From the NCBI GenBank assembly GCA_964019165.1, contig OZ025273.1, positions 16,970,714 through 17,034,713 of the forward strand: a stretch of 64,000 nt of DNA, written 5' to 3'. The notes beneath the pieces are model-generated. The model was not told the origin of the DNA and made no database searches. It saw only the letters and a list, made by a program, of their open reading frames with translations. The DNA is from Mastigias papua. Taxonomy: Eukaryota; Cnidaria; Scyphozoa; Rhizostomeae; Mastigiidae. The position numbers were made by a program, and so were the translations under genes. Positions 54,740 through 64,000 of the stretch are shown here, piece after piece (position 1 is the stretch's first letter; every line of letters begins with the position of its first letter).

Positions 54740-55760
54740 TTGCGCTAGATGGCAGTTGTCGAAGAGAAATTGGTCGCTTTTCTTACCAGGTGAGTTGCTC
54801 TCTTTGTACTTACAACGTTTCATATATGGCTGTGTGTATTTGCTTCATCTAATATGTGCATTTTCAACTGGTTTGGTCACTTTATCTCGAAGTTTTCGGC
54901 GATATTCCAAGACCATCCCCCGCGGGTTTATCGCCATTACAGCTCAAGAGCCAACTCAAGGAAAATTTTGTTCTTTTCCTGCCATGTGAGTCACTACTTT
55001 TGTACAAAACCATTCGATTAGAGTGTGTCAATTAGTCCTTCGTTGGATGTGTGCATTGCCTACTATTATCAGCTATATATTTGAATGTTTTCAGCGAAAC
55101 CCCACCAACCTCATTTGCTGGATTATTGCCATTACAGATGCTTCCCAAGCCGTTCTAATCTATTCCCTAAATCACATTCCTGTTCGTGCTAAATTGTTAT
55201 TAAGTATCGAGGAGAAGTTTACAGTTATATTCTCTGCTATTGTAGTGTGTATTTCGCGTGCATATACTGGAGATAAGTGCGATCGGGTAGCTTTTACTTT
55301 GTACAGTGCCCTCAAGGTCACAGTTTGCCCTTTGACTTGGAAGGAATTATTGTAAGTATTTTCTACCAGGTGAGTGGTTTTCTAAAGCTATTAAGGTTGG
55401 TTTCAAATTGCCTGTCGTTGCTCTGTTCCCTGTCTGTAATTTCTATAGTATTTTCGACACTTATGTTCACTATTGTCAGCGAGATTACAATTGCTTCCCT
55501 CAGGTATTTTCCGCCATGACAGTTCCTCTTCAACAGGATTAATGTTCTTCGCTGTTTCCGGGTGAATTCAAGCAAACTTTTGTCTGTCTTGTACCAGGTG
55601 AGTCGTTTTACATGCAATAATATATGTTTTCTGTCTAATATACGCATTTCATATTGCACAGGTTATGTCAGAGATTCATCGAGCTTCCCTTGGGGGTTCT
55701 TCGCCATTACACTTCCTCTCCGATCAGATTGATTTGATTCTCTAGATCGCTGTGGGTCTT
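54740..55760 (+). repeat. Array of exon-like modules with splice-site-like borders (left block)
   Basis: Four donor-like sequences recur: CCAGGTGAGTT at about 54787, CCATGTGAGTC at 54975, CCAGGTGAGTG at 55368 and CCAGGTGAGTC at 55597. Between them lie acceptor-like TTTTCAG or CACAG and a diverged core that includes CCCGCGGGTTTATCGCCATTACAG at 54917-54940. Spacing is 190-390 bp. The modules look like a tandemly duplicated exon plus intron. One frame (54848-54989) reads RYSKTIPRGFIAITAQEPTQ. No known domain. Confidence 0.45.
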
Positions 55761-58315
55761 TTACAACATTGTGATGAAGTACTTCTTATATGTTTACTGT
55801 TGTATTCCTTGCTGAAGTGCTATATTTATTGCTTGAATTTAATGGATGCATAGATGGGATAGGAAAACGTTATGTTTCCTGATGAATTGTGGTACATGGG
55901 CTGGTGAATATGGTCATTGTTGAATTCAGTTGGGCCTAGGTTTTTATGTTTGTATGTGGCTGTGATAATAGTGTAAGTTCTTATGGGTAATATAACTGGT
56001 ATCAGAAGTTGCCATTCCCCTCAGTTCAGCCATGGAAGCAACTGCTCTGTGTGTTTGATTCTCATTGCCAGTAGTCAAGAAACATCTACATATGTTTGTA
56101 CAGAAATGTCCAAAGTGTGTGTAATGTATTTGCTAACTGTTCTTAGCACTATTCCTATGATATGTTGTTATTCCTACACTTTCTATTTTGTTGTATGTTG
56201 TAGATAGACATGCGAGGGGATTCCCAACTTGAGATCATGATCGCAGAAACCTCTCATCCTTTGTTTCCGAACAATAGTGTTTACACAAGGCCGCAAGTTT
56301 GCAGTTGAGGGCGTGTTTACAAAAAGGATGGATATCTTGCAAGTCTTCATGGAATTTCGTCTCTTTTCTATAAGGTAAGTGTCGTATTTCATTGACACGG
56401 TTTCCATTTAGTTTTACAGGGATTGTTTTGGTTAGAGTGATCACTACTTTCCCAGCTAGACGAAATGTAGTGCGATGTTTTGATGGAGATTCCATTCCAT
56501 TGCCTCGGGGGCGTACGATCATGGCAGTTCCTTTCATGTTCGCTCGATTTTCGCCTGTAATGTACCGTTTTGTTACTAGGGAAGTTTCGGGATAATATTT
56601 AGGAAATGCTTACTGTATTATTTACTGATATACTAGGACTTTTAGCGTGCTGTTTGTACTTTGTCTTTGCGCGAGATGTTCACTGAATTATAACTGAATA
56701 GTTAGGCCGCTTTGTTTGCGTTTGAGATGTTGTCAGTCACTTCTGCTTAGCTCTTGGTTTTTAGGATACACTCATTGTAACCTGGAGCTAAGATATTATT
56801 CAAATTATTCCTTTGATTTATTGAGTGTGATAGCTCTCTTTCCTGTTCACTTTTCTTGCAGTATTTTGAGGAAAGTAGTACGTGTAGTCTCTAAAACTTT
56901 GAGAGGCGTTTCATATTACTCTCCGTTTCCATAACTGATGACTTACTTATTCCCAGTAGTACACTTTGTATTCTAACTCACTGGGGTATTTATAGTTAAA
57001 AGTCTCAAGCCTTATATGGATATTTTATCTACTAAGTCGCTGATAATATGGTGTATAGCACTGTGCGTTTTACAGTAGTTGTTTCTGGAGTTATTTACAC
57101 TGATATCATTTTCGAAGTTATCTTTGTATTCAACACACTTAAGTAACTTGTTCACGAGGCTTTATTCAGTATAGTACTTTACTAAGTCCCTTTGAACTAA
57201 CAGCAGTCTACCGTTCTTTATTTACAACAGTCTAATATCTGTGTTCACTATATATTTTAGTGGTATTTTATTAGGATCTTTATGTGGGTACTTTTATGCT
57301 AAATGTTCTTTTCCTGGCAAACCAGCTCTGTGCCTTGCTGAGATGATTTGTTATAGACACCATTAATGATTTCCATAAATCATTCTGCACATGATAACAT
57401 TATTTTTGTTGGTGAAGTAGTTTTGGATAACAAGTATGTGTATTGTGTAGACTTGATTCCTGGAGCCCCACCATCCAGCCCCCACCTCACTTACCAGTAT
57501 TAATCATAATCAACTATTAGGAGGGGCTTGCTCTAAGAGATTATTATGTATACACTCTTATGCCACATTCATACACAGTTTTTGAATTTGAAGTCTTTGT
57601 TGAGTATTCTAGAGCATCTCTTAGGAATATTCTTCAGCATTGATGTACCTGAATCAAACAGTATCATTAGGCATTGCCATGTCAAAACACCTGCTTGAAT
57701 CTATATATTATAGGAGTTTGAAAGTGTTTCCTGGGTGTGCCAAATTGATGTCCTTAGACCAGAGTTGTAGCAGTATATTACTTGATTGCCGTCCTGTATA
57801 ATTTTTTTCACTAGCCTGTATCACTGTCAGATATCAGTTGTTACCAGTAGCATTATCACTTTTCATATATCATTCTGCATGTGGTGATATGTTGTTAGAG
57901 TATTGTAATAGTTACAGCTAGCAACCTTATTTCTATTGTATTGAATAGACATATAAAGCCCCACTCCTATCTAACACAAAACTATTGTTTACATTTTATT
58001 TGATGATGCAATCTCTAAAATTTTATCACTCATTCGTAAGAGGTAGAACTTTACGTTTTTGACAAGAGTTTAGCACTCACTTACATGATTGTGGCCCATA
58101 GTATTGTGACCTTTGAGTATTCTGTAGGATTACAAAGAAATAGTGTTTTAATTATGAACGCTTAGACTATAATATTCTGAGGTAGTGTTCTTGTATAAAG
58201 CCTACTTTAATGCCTAGATGGTACTGAGTGATGCTGAAGACTATACATTATGCGTTTCATTTAGTAGTGTATTGTAGCAACTATTTTCGCTACTTAACTA
58301 CTATATTTATATACT
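55761..58315. other. AT-rich tail of the left block with further exon-like modules
   Basis: At 56272-56378 a module ending in AAGGTAAGTG matches one at 60612-60716. 56410-56590 has another open stretch (NVVRCFDGDSIPLPRGRT). 57338-57405 (GAGATGATTTGTTATAGACACC... TCATTCTGCACATGAT) is repeated at 61760-61825. No recognised protein. Confidence 0.4.
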
Positions 58316-58919
58316 GGAGACTAGCAGTTTTTTTGATAGCCCGCTAGACGCGGGCTCCCCTTCCCCCAGTTACCCGCTGGCCCTGTCAAAATCACTTGGC
58401 ACATTAGCCTTGGAAAGACTAACGCAGTGCCCCATCCAGGTTGCATGGTCCGCATTGTCGATGAGTGTGGATGAAGTAAGCTTGCATAGGATCAAGAGAA
58501 GATGACGTCATTGGAGCGTGTGACATCCGGCCTTTGCAATGGACAAATCGATTAAAATTTGAGAGAAAAAGTTGTGCAAAAATGCTCGGATACCTGCGCT
58601 AGGCTATGGGGCTTTTGGACATTCTTTTTCATCTTTTAAAGCCCCATAGCCTAGCGTAGGTATCCGAGCATTTTTGCACAACTTTTTCCTTCACATTTTA
58701 ATCGATTTGTCCATTGCAAAGGCCGGATGTCACACGTTCCAATGACGTTATCTTCTCTTGATCCTATGCGAGCTTTTTCATCCACACTCATCGACATGCA
58801 ACCTGGATGGGGCACTGCGTTAGTCTTTCCAAGGCTAATGTGCCAATTGATTTTGACAGGGCCAGCGGGTAACTGGGGGAAGGGGAGCCCGCGTCTAGCA
58901 GGCTATCAAAAAAAATCTC
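58316..58919. mobile_element. Foldback element, copy 2, complete, 8-bp target duplication
   Basis: Two arms of roughly 290 bp face each other around a spacer at 58614-58637. The outer end is GGAGACTAGCAGTTTTTTT and the inner arm contains TGCTCGGATACCTGCGCTAG. TATATACT flanks it at 58308-58315 and 58920-58927. No coding capacity. The 8-bp duplication fits hAT- or P-type mobilisation. Copies 1 and 3 share terminal and inner arm sequences. Confidence 0.85.
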
Positions 58920-58939
58920 TATATACTAAGATCCCTATA

Positions 58940-59345
58940 TGCTAATTTATGCCACACCAATCACAGGGCTCGGATTGTACCACGTGACCCTCTATTCCCG
59001 GTGAACACTTCTCCTCCCAAACGGGCCGGGGGCTATCGCTAAAAATTCGGCAGCTGGTTCTCCTTTCCGAGTTACGTCCCGTACTGTAGAAATCATTTCC
59101 ATAGCTTCTGTCGTTCTCGAGATATTCCAATTTTCGTCTACCCTCCATACTGAAGCCTGTATGTAGCATTCGGAAATTCGCGATCGGCATTAGAAGCAAC
59201 ACCGCGTGTGGTTTCTGTCACGTGCCCATCTCCTTATTGCCTTCTCCATGGGTTCCTTTGTTTTCTGGCTGCATGCTTGCACCACAGACGCTCCTTCCTG
59301 CTGGTAGCTGCGAGCATCCGTATTTATATCAGGGGGTCTCACGTT
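58940..59345 (+). promoter_or_regulatory. CpG-richer promoter-like segment
   Basis: This stretch is clearly richer in GC and CpG than its surroundings. It has CCAAT (58958), CACGTG E-boxes (58981 and 59220) and a TATTTATA at about 59320-59327 just before the first exon-like module. The promoter role is inferred from these motifs and from the downstream donor GCAGGTGAGTCC at 59528. Confidence 0.4.
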
Positions 59346-60720
59346 GAACTTTCTCTGTATGACTTACATTTACATTAGTTCTTTATATTGCGCTTTGGGT
59401 ATTGCACAACCTCCCCCGCTAGCAATATGATGCATCCGCGTTCTCAAATTAGAGATTGGCAGTTTAGGGAGTGTTTGCAGACTGTAGATTCGCTTGAAGA
59501 CTCGAGGAGAAAGCCTTGATCATGTGGCAGGTGAGTCCTCTTCGTGCTCTTAAATGAATCGATTACTGGTAGCCCCTCTCTGTCCTTTATTCAGTGATTA
59601 CTCTTTCGACCTTTACATGAGATATTTTTGAGAAATTCCCACGAGATAGCATGCATGGCTGTTGGCAGTGTCAGATTGCTCGAGGCCCCTGTCATATTCT
59701 GTGCTAAATAGTCGTTGTTTTGGTACTAAATCATGCTCAAACAGTTAGCCCATGTGTGCCGCTATGAGCGAGGGGTTGTCTCGACTTTACTTTGATCTGA
59801 TGGTTAATTTTTATTCTAGGTGTAGGACAATCGTTAGAACTTTCTGCGAGTCACTTTAGATGAAATCGGAGCTATCACCGTGGGGCAATGGATTCTCAAC
59901 CTGGCGTCACTTGGAAACTGCTTATGTAAGTTTTTATAAATGTTGTAATAAGACCATTGATATTTGTTGCGAGGTCGTATTTATTCTCTGTACGTTTTAT
60001 TGTAGAGTTTCGACTAGAATTTACGCCGATTCTCAAGGAAATTCCACGATCATGTTATAAAAGTGCGCGCCTCATGACATCGTAGGTGTTATAAATTACT
60101 ATAAAATCTATTAAAATGTACGTTGTCATTTGTTGTAATTCATTGTCTTATCGTTTCTAGACTGACTACAGTTTACGGGGTTTGCCAAGCTTAGTTTCAA
60201 TGGACTCGCATGCAATGCCCGAGGGTGTTTTGTGAATGGCGACTCTGATTACTCTCTAGCCTTCGGTGAGTTGTGGTAACAGATTTGTTTTGAATTGGTT
60301 TAGCTTAACCCGTTTTCTTTTTGTGTCTAGATTGAATACATTTGTGGGGTTTGCCAAGCTCAGTTTCAATCGAATCAAATCCAGTTCCCGCGGGTGTTTT
60401 GTGAACGGCGACTATGATTACTCTTTATCCTTTGATGATTTGTACTAAAAGTTTGATTCTGAATTGGTTATTTATTACTTTGTAGGTTTGCTGGGTAGTA
60501 CCCCTCAGCCTTTTTAATGCAATTGACTTTCGATTCTGTTCTACGTGGCGCTGAAATTCGAGACGACTGCAGCGTTGATCTTACAAGAGCAGTCCTGTTG
60601 TGTCGGAACAATGGGTTGCATGCAAGACCGCATGTTCGTGGTTGAGGGAGTTTCCACAGCTGCGATTGTCAAGTTAGCAATGTAGGTTCGAGTTTCATGC
60701 ATTGTCTAAGAGGTAAGGGG
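59346..60720 (+). other. Exon-like modules (right block), candidate multi-exon transcript
   Basis: Candidate exons are bounded by acceptor/donor-like sites: an initial one ending GCAG/GTGAGTCC (59528), 59819-59930 (TTCTAG ... TATGTAAGTT), 60171-60267 (CTACAG ... TTCG/GTGAGT) and 60334-60440 (GTCTAG ...). The last two are about 80 percent alike and keep similar open frames, GFAKLSFNGLACNARGCFVN and GFAKLSFNRIKSSSRGCFVN, each continuing GD(S/Y)DYS. The module at 60612-60716 ends AGAGGTAAGG. I do not recognise the peptide. Phases between modules do not obviously agree, so coding is uncertain. Confidence 0.4.
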
Positions 60721-62253
60721 CTTCTTTCCTTTCAACTGCTTCAATATACTTTTGTAAGAGAAGCTAACCTACAGTGATTGGTCTTGATAGTTGTCAGTGT
60801 TGTTATTTGCCAGATTTGGAGCGAGTTTCTGTCAGTTTGCCTAGCACGCTTTGGTATCTAGACTATGTTCCTTCAAGTTCCGTTCGTTTTTCGTTGTAAA
60901 TCAGCGTGATACTGCTACTACAGTTTGATAGCACAATTCATGAGCCACTGGTGGTATTATTCCTTACGGCACTAAGAGTTATTAGTATGTTTCTGCTGCA
61001 GAATATAAAATCAAGGAATGAGAGAGCATCAGATTCATTCTACGGCAATGGCTAAATGGTGTATTTTATGTGGGATTACACCATATAGCTGTGCAAGCAT
61101 TTAGTCCTAAGAATGGTTACTTTTATTGCCTTTAACACGACTTTGTTTATGGGATTTTGAGTGAGAGCTCATGAGGTTGCCCTGTTGTAGAGGGTGGGGG
61201 GGGCATTATCATCTAACCAACTGTATTTAGGCTCGCTTGCTTTTCGCTTTAAAATTGCCGATAAGCCACTGCTAATGTTTAGTTATGGTATTCATAAGCT
61301 TCTGCCGTATTACACCCTGTTACACTAGGGATGTGTACCATGCTCTTCCCCCTTTAGTTAACCTCATATATTAGATTTCAAGATCTCTCATAATTGGGCC
61401 GTTATGTTTACATTTTTGATATTGCTATTCAATTCTAATTAGAATATAGCCTTGCCACACAGTCATTCTAAACCACAGCTACAATTTTGCTTAATGTAGT
61501 ATGTTGTAGCAGTGTAGCTTAATAGCTCTGCTTTCCCATTTGGTGTCCTTCCAGTTTTAAAGGATACATTGTTGTGTATGTATTTAAGTACTCCATATAT
61601 GGGAACTTAATCACTGTATTACTTTATATATTACCTTGGTTTTTATATCAAGGTCATGGTAGTTTTCACTGTGTATAGTAGTGTTATTTTTGTGTAGTGA
61701 AGATACATTCTCCTCTTATGAAGACTGTGTATTTGCTGGGAGATATGTCCCTTTCTGTCTGAGATCATATGTTACAGATACCATTTCTGATTTCCATAGA
61801 TCATTCTGCACATGATGATATAGATTTCAGGCATGAATAAGTAGTACTTAGCAACATCATGTGTATTGTCAACTCCCACCCCCCTTCCTGCAAATACCAT
61901 TTTTTGTTGAAATCTGATTTTTTTATTCATGTTGTACAGTGTATCACTAAGTCATGTAATAAGCACCTCTGCAGTTATTATATGAGGGTATAATATATAT
62001 TATGTATTTGATATTATTTTAATTCTGTGAACACAAGCTATAAAGTCCTTTGAGGTATTAAAATTGTATAGTTGCTAAGTTTTTATGCCCCTTGCAGAAT
62101 GTTATGTTAGATTAGAAAAGAATAATATACCAGATGACAGAGACAATCTTGCATTTAAATTTGGGATGGAAACCTTTATCTATGACACAGTGTTAATGAT
62201 TAGACTTTATTTGTATCCACAAGTTGACAATTGAATATAGCAGTTACATTAAA
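60721..62253. other. AT-rich tail of the right block
   Basis: No gene recognised. 61760-61825 resembles 57338-57405 in the left block, and C-rich CCACCCCCCTT at 61876 resembles CCAGCCCCCACC at 57474. Confidence 0.4.

Positions 62254-62343
<90 letters not shown>
62254..62343. repeat. (ATG/GAT)n microsatellite, about 30 units
   Basis: Uninterrupted ATGATG over 90 bp. Confidence 0.95.
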
Positions 62344-62589
62344 TTTAGGAGTCAGTAAATTCAATCACCACATGTATCATTTGTTAGCTGTATATCCAGA
62401 GAGCTGTGTGAGTTATTTGTTTTAGGTCATACACAGTTATATATCCAGTAAAATATATCATTGCATTTAGAGAGAAAATACATAATATAATATTGTATAG
62501 AGGTTGATTAATTTAGTGTTATTTGATGGGAGATGATTAGTGGTTACAACCAACTGGTAAACTGCTACATTGTACTAGACTCCTTAGGT

Positions 62590-63540
62590 TAGAATTGATT
62601 TCTATGCATTTGAATACAGGTGACATGTGGTTGTACTGTTGTGACTGATTAAGTAGTACACATTGGCACCACATATAGTCATTTGGTAACCTTAATGCAA
62701 ATAGCAGTGCGGGTTCTTCATTCTCATTAGTACACAGCTATATATGTAGTATATTATTTGTATTCTATGGAGACACCAATGTTCTGCACATTATGTAGCC
62801 TTTGTACAATATAAATTTACCCTGCTGCTTAAAACTAGACTTCTTATGTTAGAATTGATTTCCATGCTTGAGAATGCATGTGATTGTGGTATGTCAAGGA
62901 ATTAGTACAAGGTAGCAGCACACATTTCATTATGTAAGGTTATTCCCAATAGCAGTGAAAGTTATTCATTTTCATTTTATACACAGCTGTATATGTAGTA
63001 TATTATCTGTATTCTATGGAGACACCAATGTTCTGTACACTATTTAACCTCAATACAATATAAATTTACCCTGCTACCTAATACTAGACTCCTTAGGTTA
63101 GAATTGATTTCTATGCATATAAATACAGGTGACATGTGGTTGTACTATTGTGAGGGATTAAGTAGTACACATTGGCACCACATATAATCATTTGGTAACT
63201 TTCATGCAAATGGCAGTGAAGGTTATTCATTGTCATTCATACACAGCTATATATGTAGTATATTATCTGTATTCTATGGAGACGCCAATGTTCTGTACAC
63301 TATTTAACCTCAATACAATATAAATTTACCCTGCTACATAATACTAGACTCCTTATGTTAGAATTGATTTCCATGCTTGAGAATGCATGTGATTGTGGTA
63401 TGTTAAGGAATTAGTACAAACTAGCAGCACACATTTCATTAGGTAAGTTTATTCCCAATAGCAGTCAAAGTTATTCATTTTCACGTTATACACAGCTGTA
63501 TATGTAGTATATTATTTGTATTGTATGGACACATGAGGTG
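62590..63540. repeat. Satellite of alternating about 249- and 260-bp units (509-bp higher order)
   Basis: ACACAGCT recurs at 62732, 62981, 63241 and 63490. Two unit types alternate: one with GGTGACATGTGGTTGTACTR (near 62620 and 63128), the other with GAGAATGCATGTGATTGTGG (near 62870 and 63379). Both contain TATGTAGTATATTAT and TACAATATAAATTTACCCTG. Confidence 0.85.
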
Positions 63541-63612
63541 TTATGCACAATATGTTATATGTTATGCACGTCTATGGGATTTTAGACACCATGTATTCCC
63601 TATTGATATGAT

Positions 63613-64000
63613 GAAGACTAGCAGTTTTTTGATAGCCCGCTAGACGCGGGCTCCCCTACCCCCAACCAAAGCTGGAGATTAGCCTTGGAAAGACTAACGC
63701 AGTCGCCCATCGAAGCAGCATGGTCCGCATTTTCGATGAGGATCACGGGAAGGTGACGTCATGGGCCTCTGCGGTGGAGCATGTGACCATCAGCATTGCA
63801 TTGGTCAAATCGAAAAAATTGCGAGAAAACATTGTGCAAAACATGCTCGGATACATGCGCTAGGCTACGGGGCTTTCCACCTCTTCTTATTCAGCCCCGT
63901 AGCCTAGCGCAGGTATCCGAGCATGTTTTGCACAATGTTTTCTCGCAATTTTTTCGATTTGACCAATGCAATGCTGATGGTCACGTGCTCCACCGCAGAG
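63613..64000. mobile_element. Foldback element, copy 3, cut by the window end
   Basis: It starts GAAGACTAGCAGTTTTTTGA and has the same AGCCCGCTAGACGCGGGCTC block as copy 2. The palindrome centre is near 63883 and the right arm runs off the window. The inner arm (ATGCTCGGATACATGCGCTA) is close to the other copies while the middle arm differs. Confidence 0.8.

Noticed and set aside
54740..62250. Possible C/D box snoRNAs in the intron-like stretches (TGATGA ... CTGA)
   Set aside because: The few TGATGA/CTGA pairs are too close or lack terminal stems; no credible guide structure.
1..64000. tRNA, rRNA or CRISPR features
   Set aside because: No tRNA cloverleaf boxes, rRNA-like segments or regularly spaced repeat-spacer arrays were seen by eye; a tRNAscan/Infernal run would settle small RNAs.

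Overview
The window looks like invertebrate nuclear DNA that is almost entirely a transposable-element graveyard. It is AT-rich. GT-AG introns are visible, and the families present are typical of marine invertebrates: PIF/Harbinger with MADF partner, P-element/THAP9, Kolobok-like, ISL2EU, Helitron with OTU and RPA-like domains, pogo, hAT, Tc1, BEL/Pao, Penelope-like and non-LTR elements, plus Polinton/adintovirus-like genes. My best guess is a sponge or another early-branching marine animal, but this is an inference. I recognise no ordinary host housekeeping gene, tRNA, rRNA or CRISPR array.

Layout. 1-5.3 kb is a compact, intronless block of small genes from an integrated Polinton/adintovirus-like DNA element. 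It holds a broken adenain-type cysteine protease, two related small proteins, an intact Bcl-2-fold protein and two Cys-rich proteins. 5.3-12.8 kb holds a regulatory-looking repeat with CRE/NRF1 sites, a Harbinger scrap, a P-element transposase gene with a visible intron and three later lesions, a LINE tail, a Kolobok-like relic and a foldback element. 13.3-16.3 kb is a nearly intact Harbinger element with TAA target duplication, a MADF gene and a convergent transposase broken by one base. 16.8-27.6 kb holds a gag-like ORF, Harbinger and ISL2EU relics, a Helitron relic (OTU, replicase N-terminus, helicase end, RPA-like OB fold), an LTR-element primer site, a HECT-like pseudogene, an integrase-like pseudogene, a higher-order minisatellite and a small Harbinger MITE.

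28.9-47.2 kb is dominated by nested insertions. There is a Rep (HUH plus SF3 helicase)-like relic and a Tc1 relic. A Harbinger transposase is cleanly split by a 2.2 kb hAT-type element with 5-bp target duplication. A gag relic is split by a Harbinger MITE. A LINE reverse transcriptase is split by a hAT with 8-bp target duplication and by a MADF-carrying Harbinger derivative. A multicopy uncharacterised gene relic carries a 603-bp internal tandem duplication, and a G-rich TA-flanked element follows. 47.4-54.6 kb holds a hammerhead-ribozyme-like motif, a pogo transposase relic, another MADF-bearing MITE, Penelope-like scraps, a Harbinger relic and a BEL/Pao pol relic.

54.7-64 kb differs in character. 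It contains repeated exon-like modules bounded by splice-site-like sequences, a CpG-richer promoter-like segment, long AT-rich tails, a 509-bp higher-order satellite and two copies of the same foldback element. These appear to be arranged as two diverged copies of a 4-5 kb unit. This part and the virus-like block at the left edge are the two places I would look at first.
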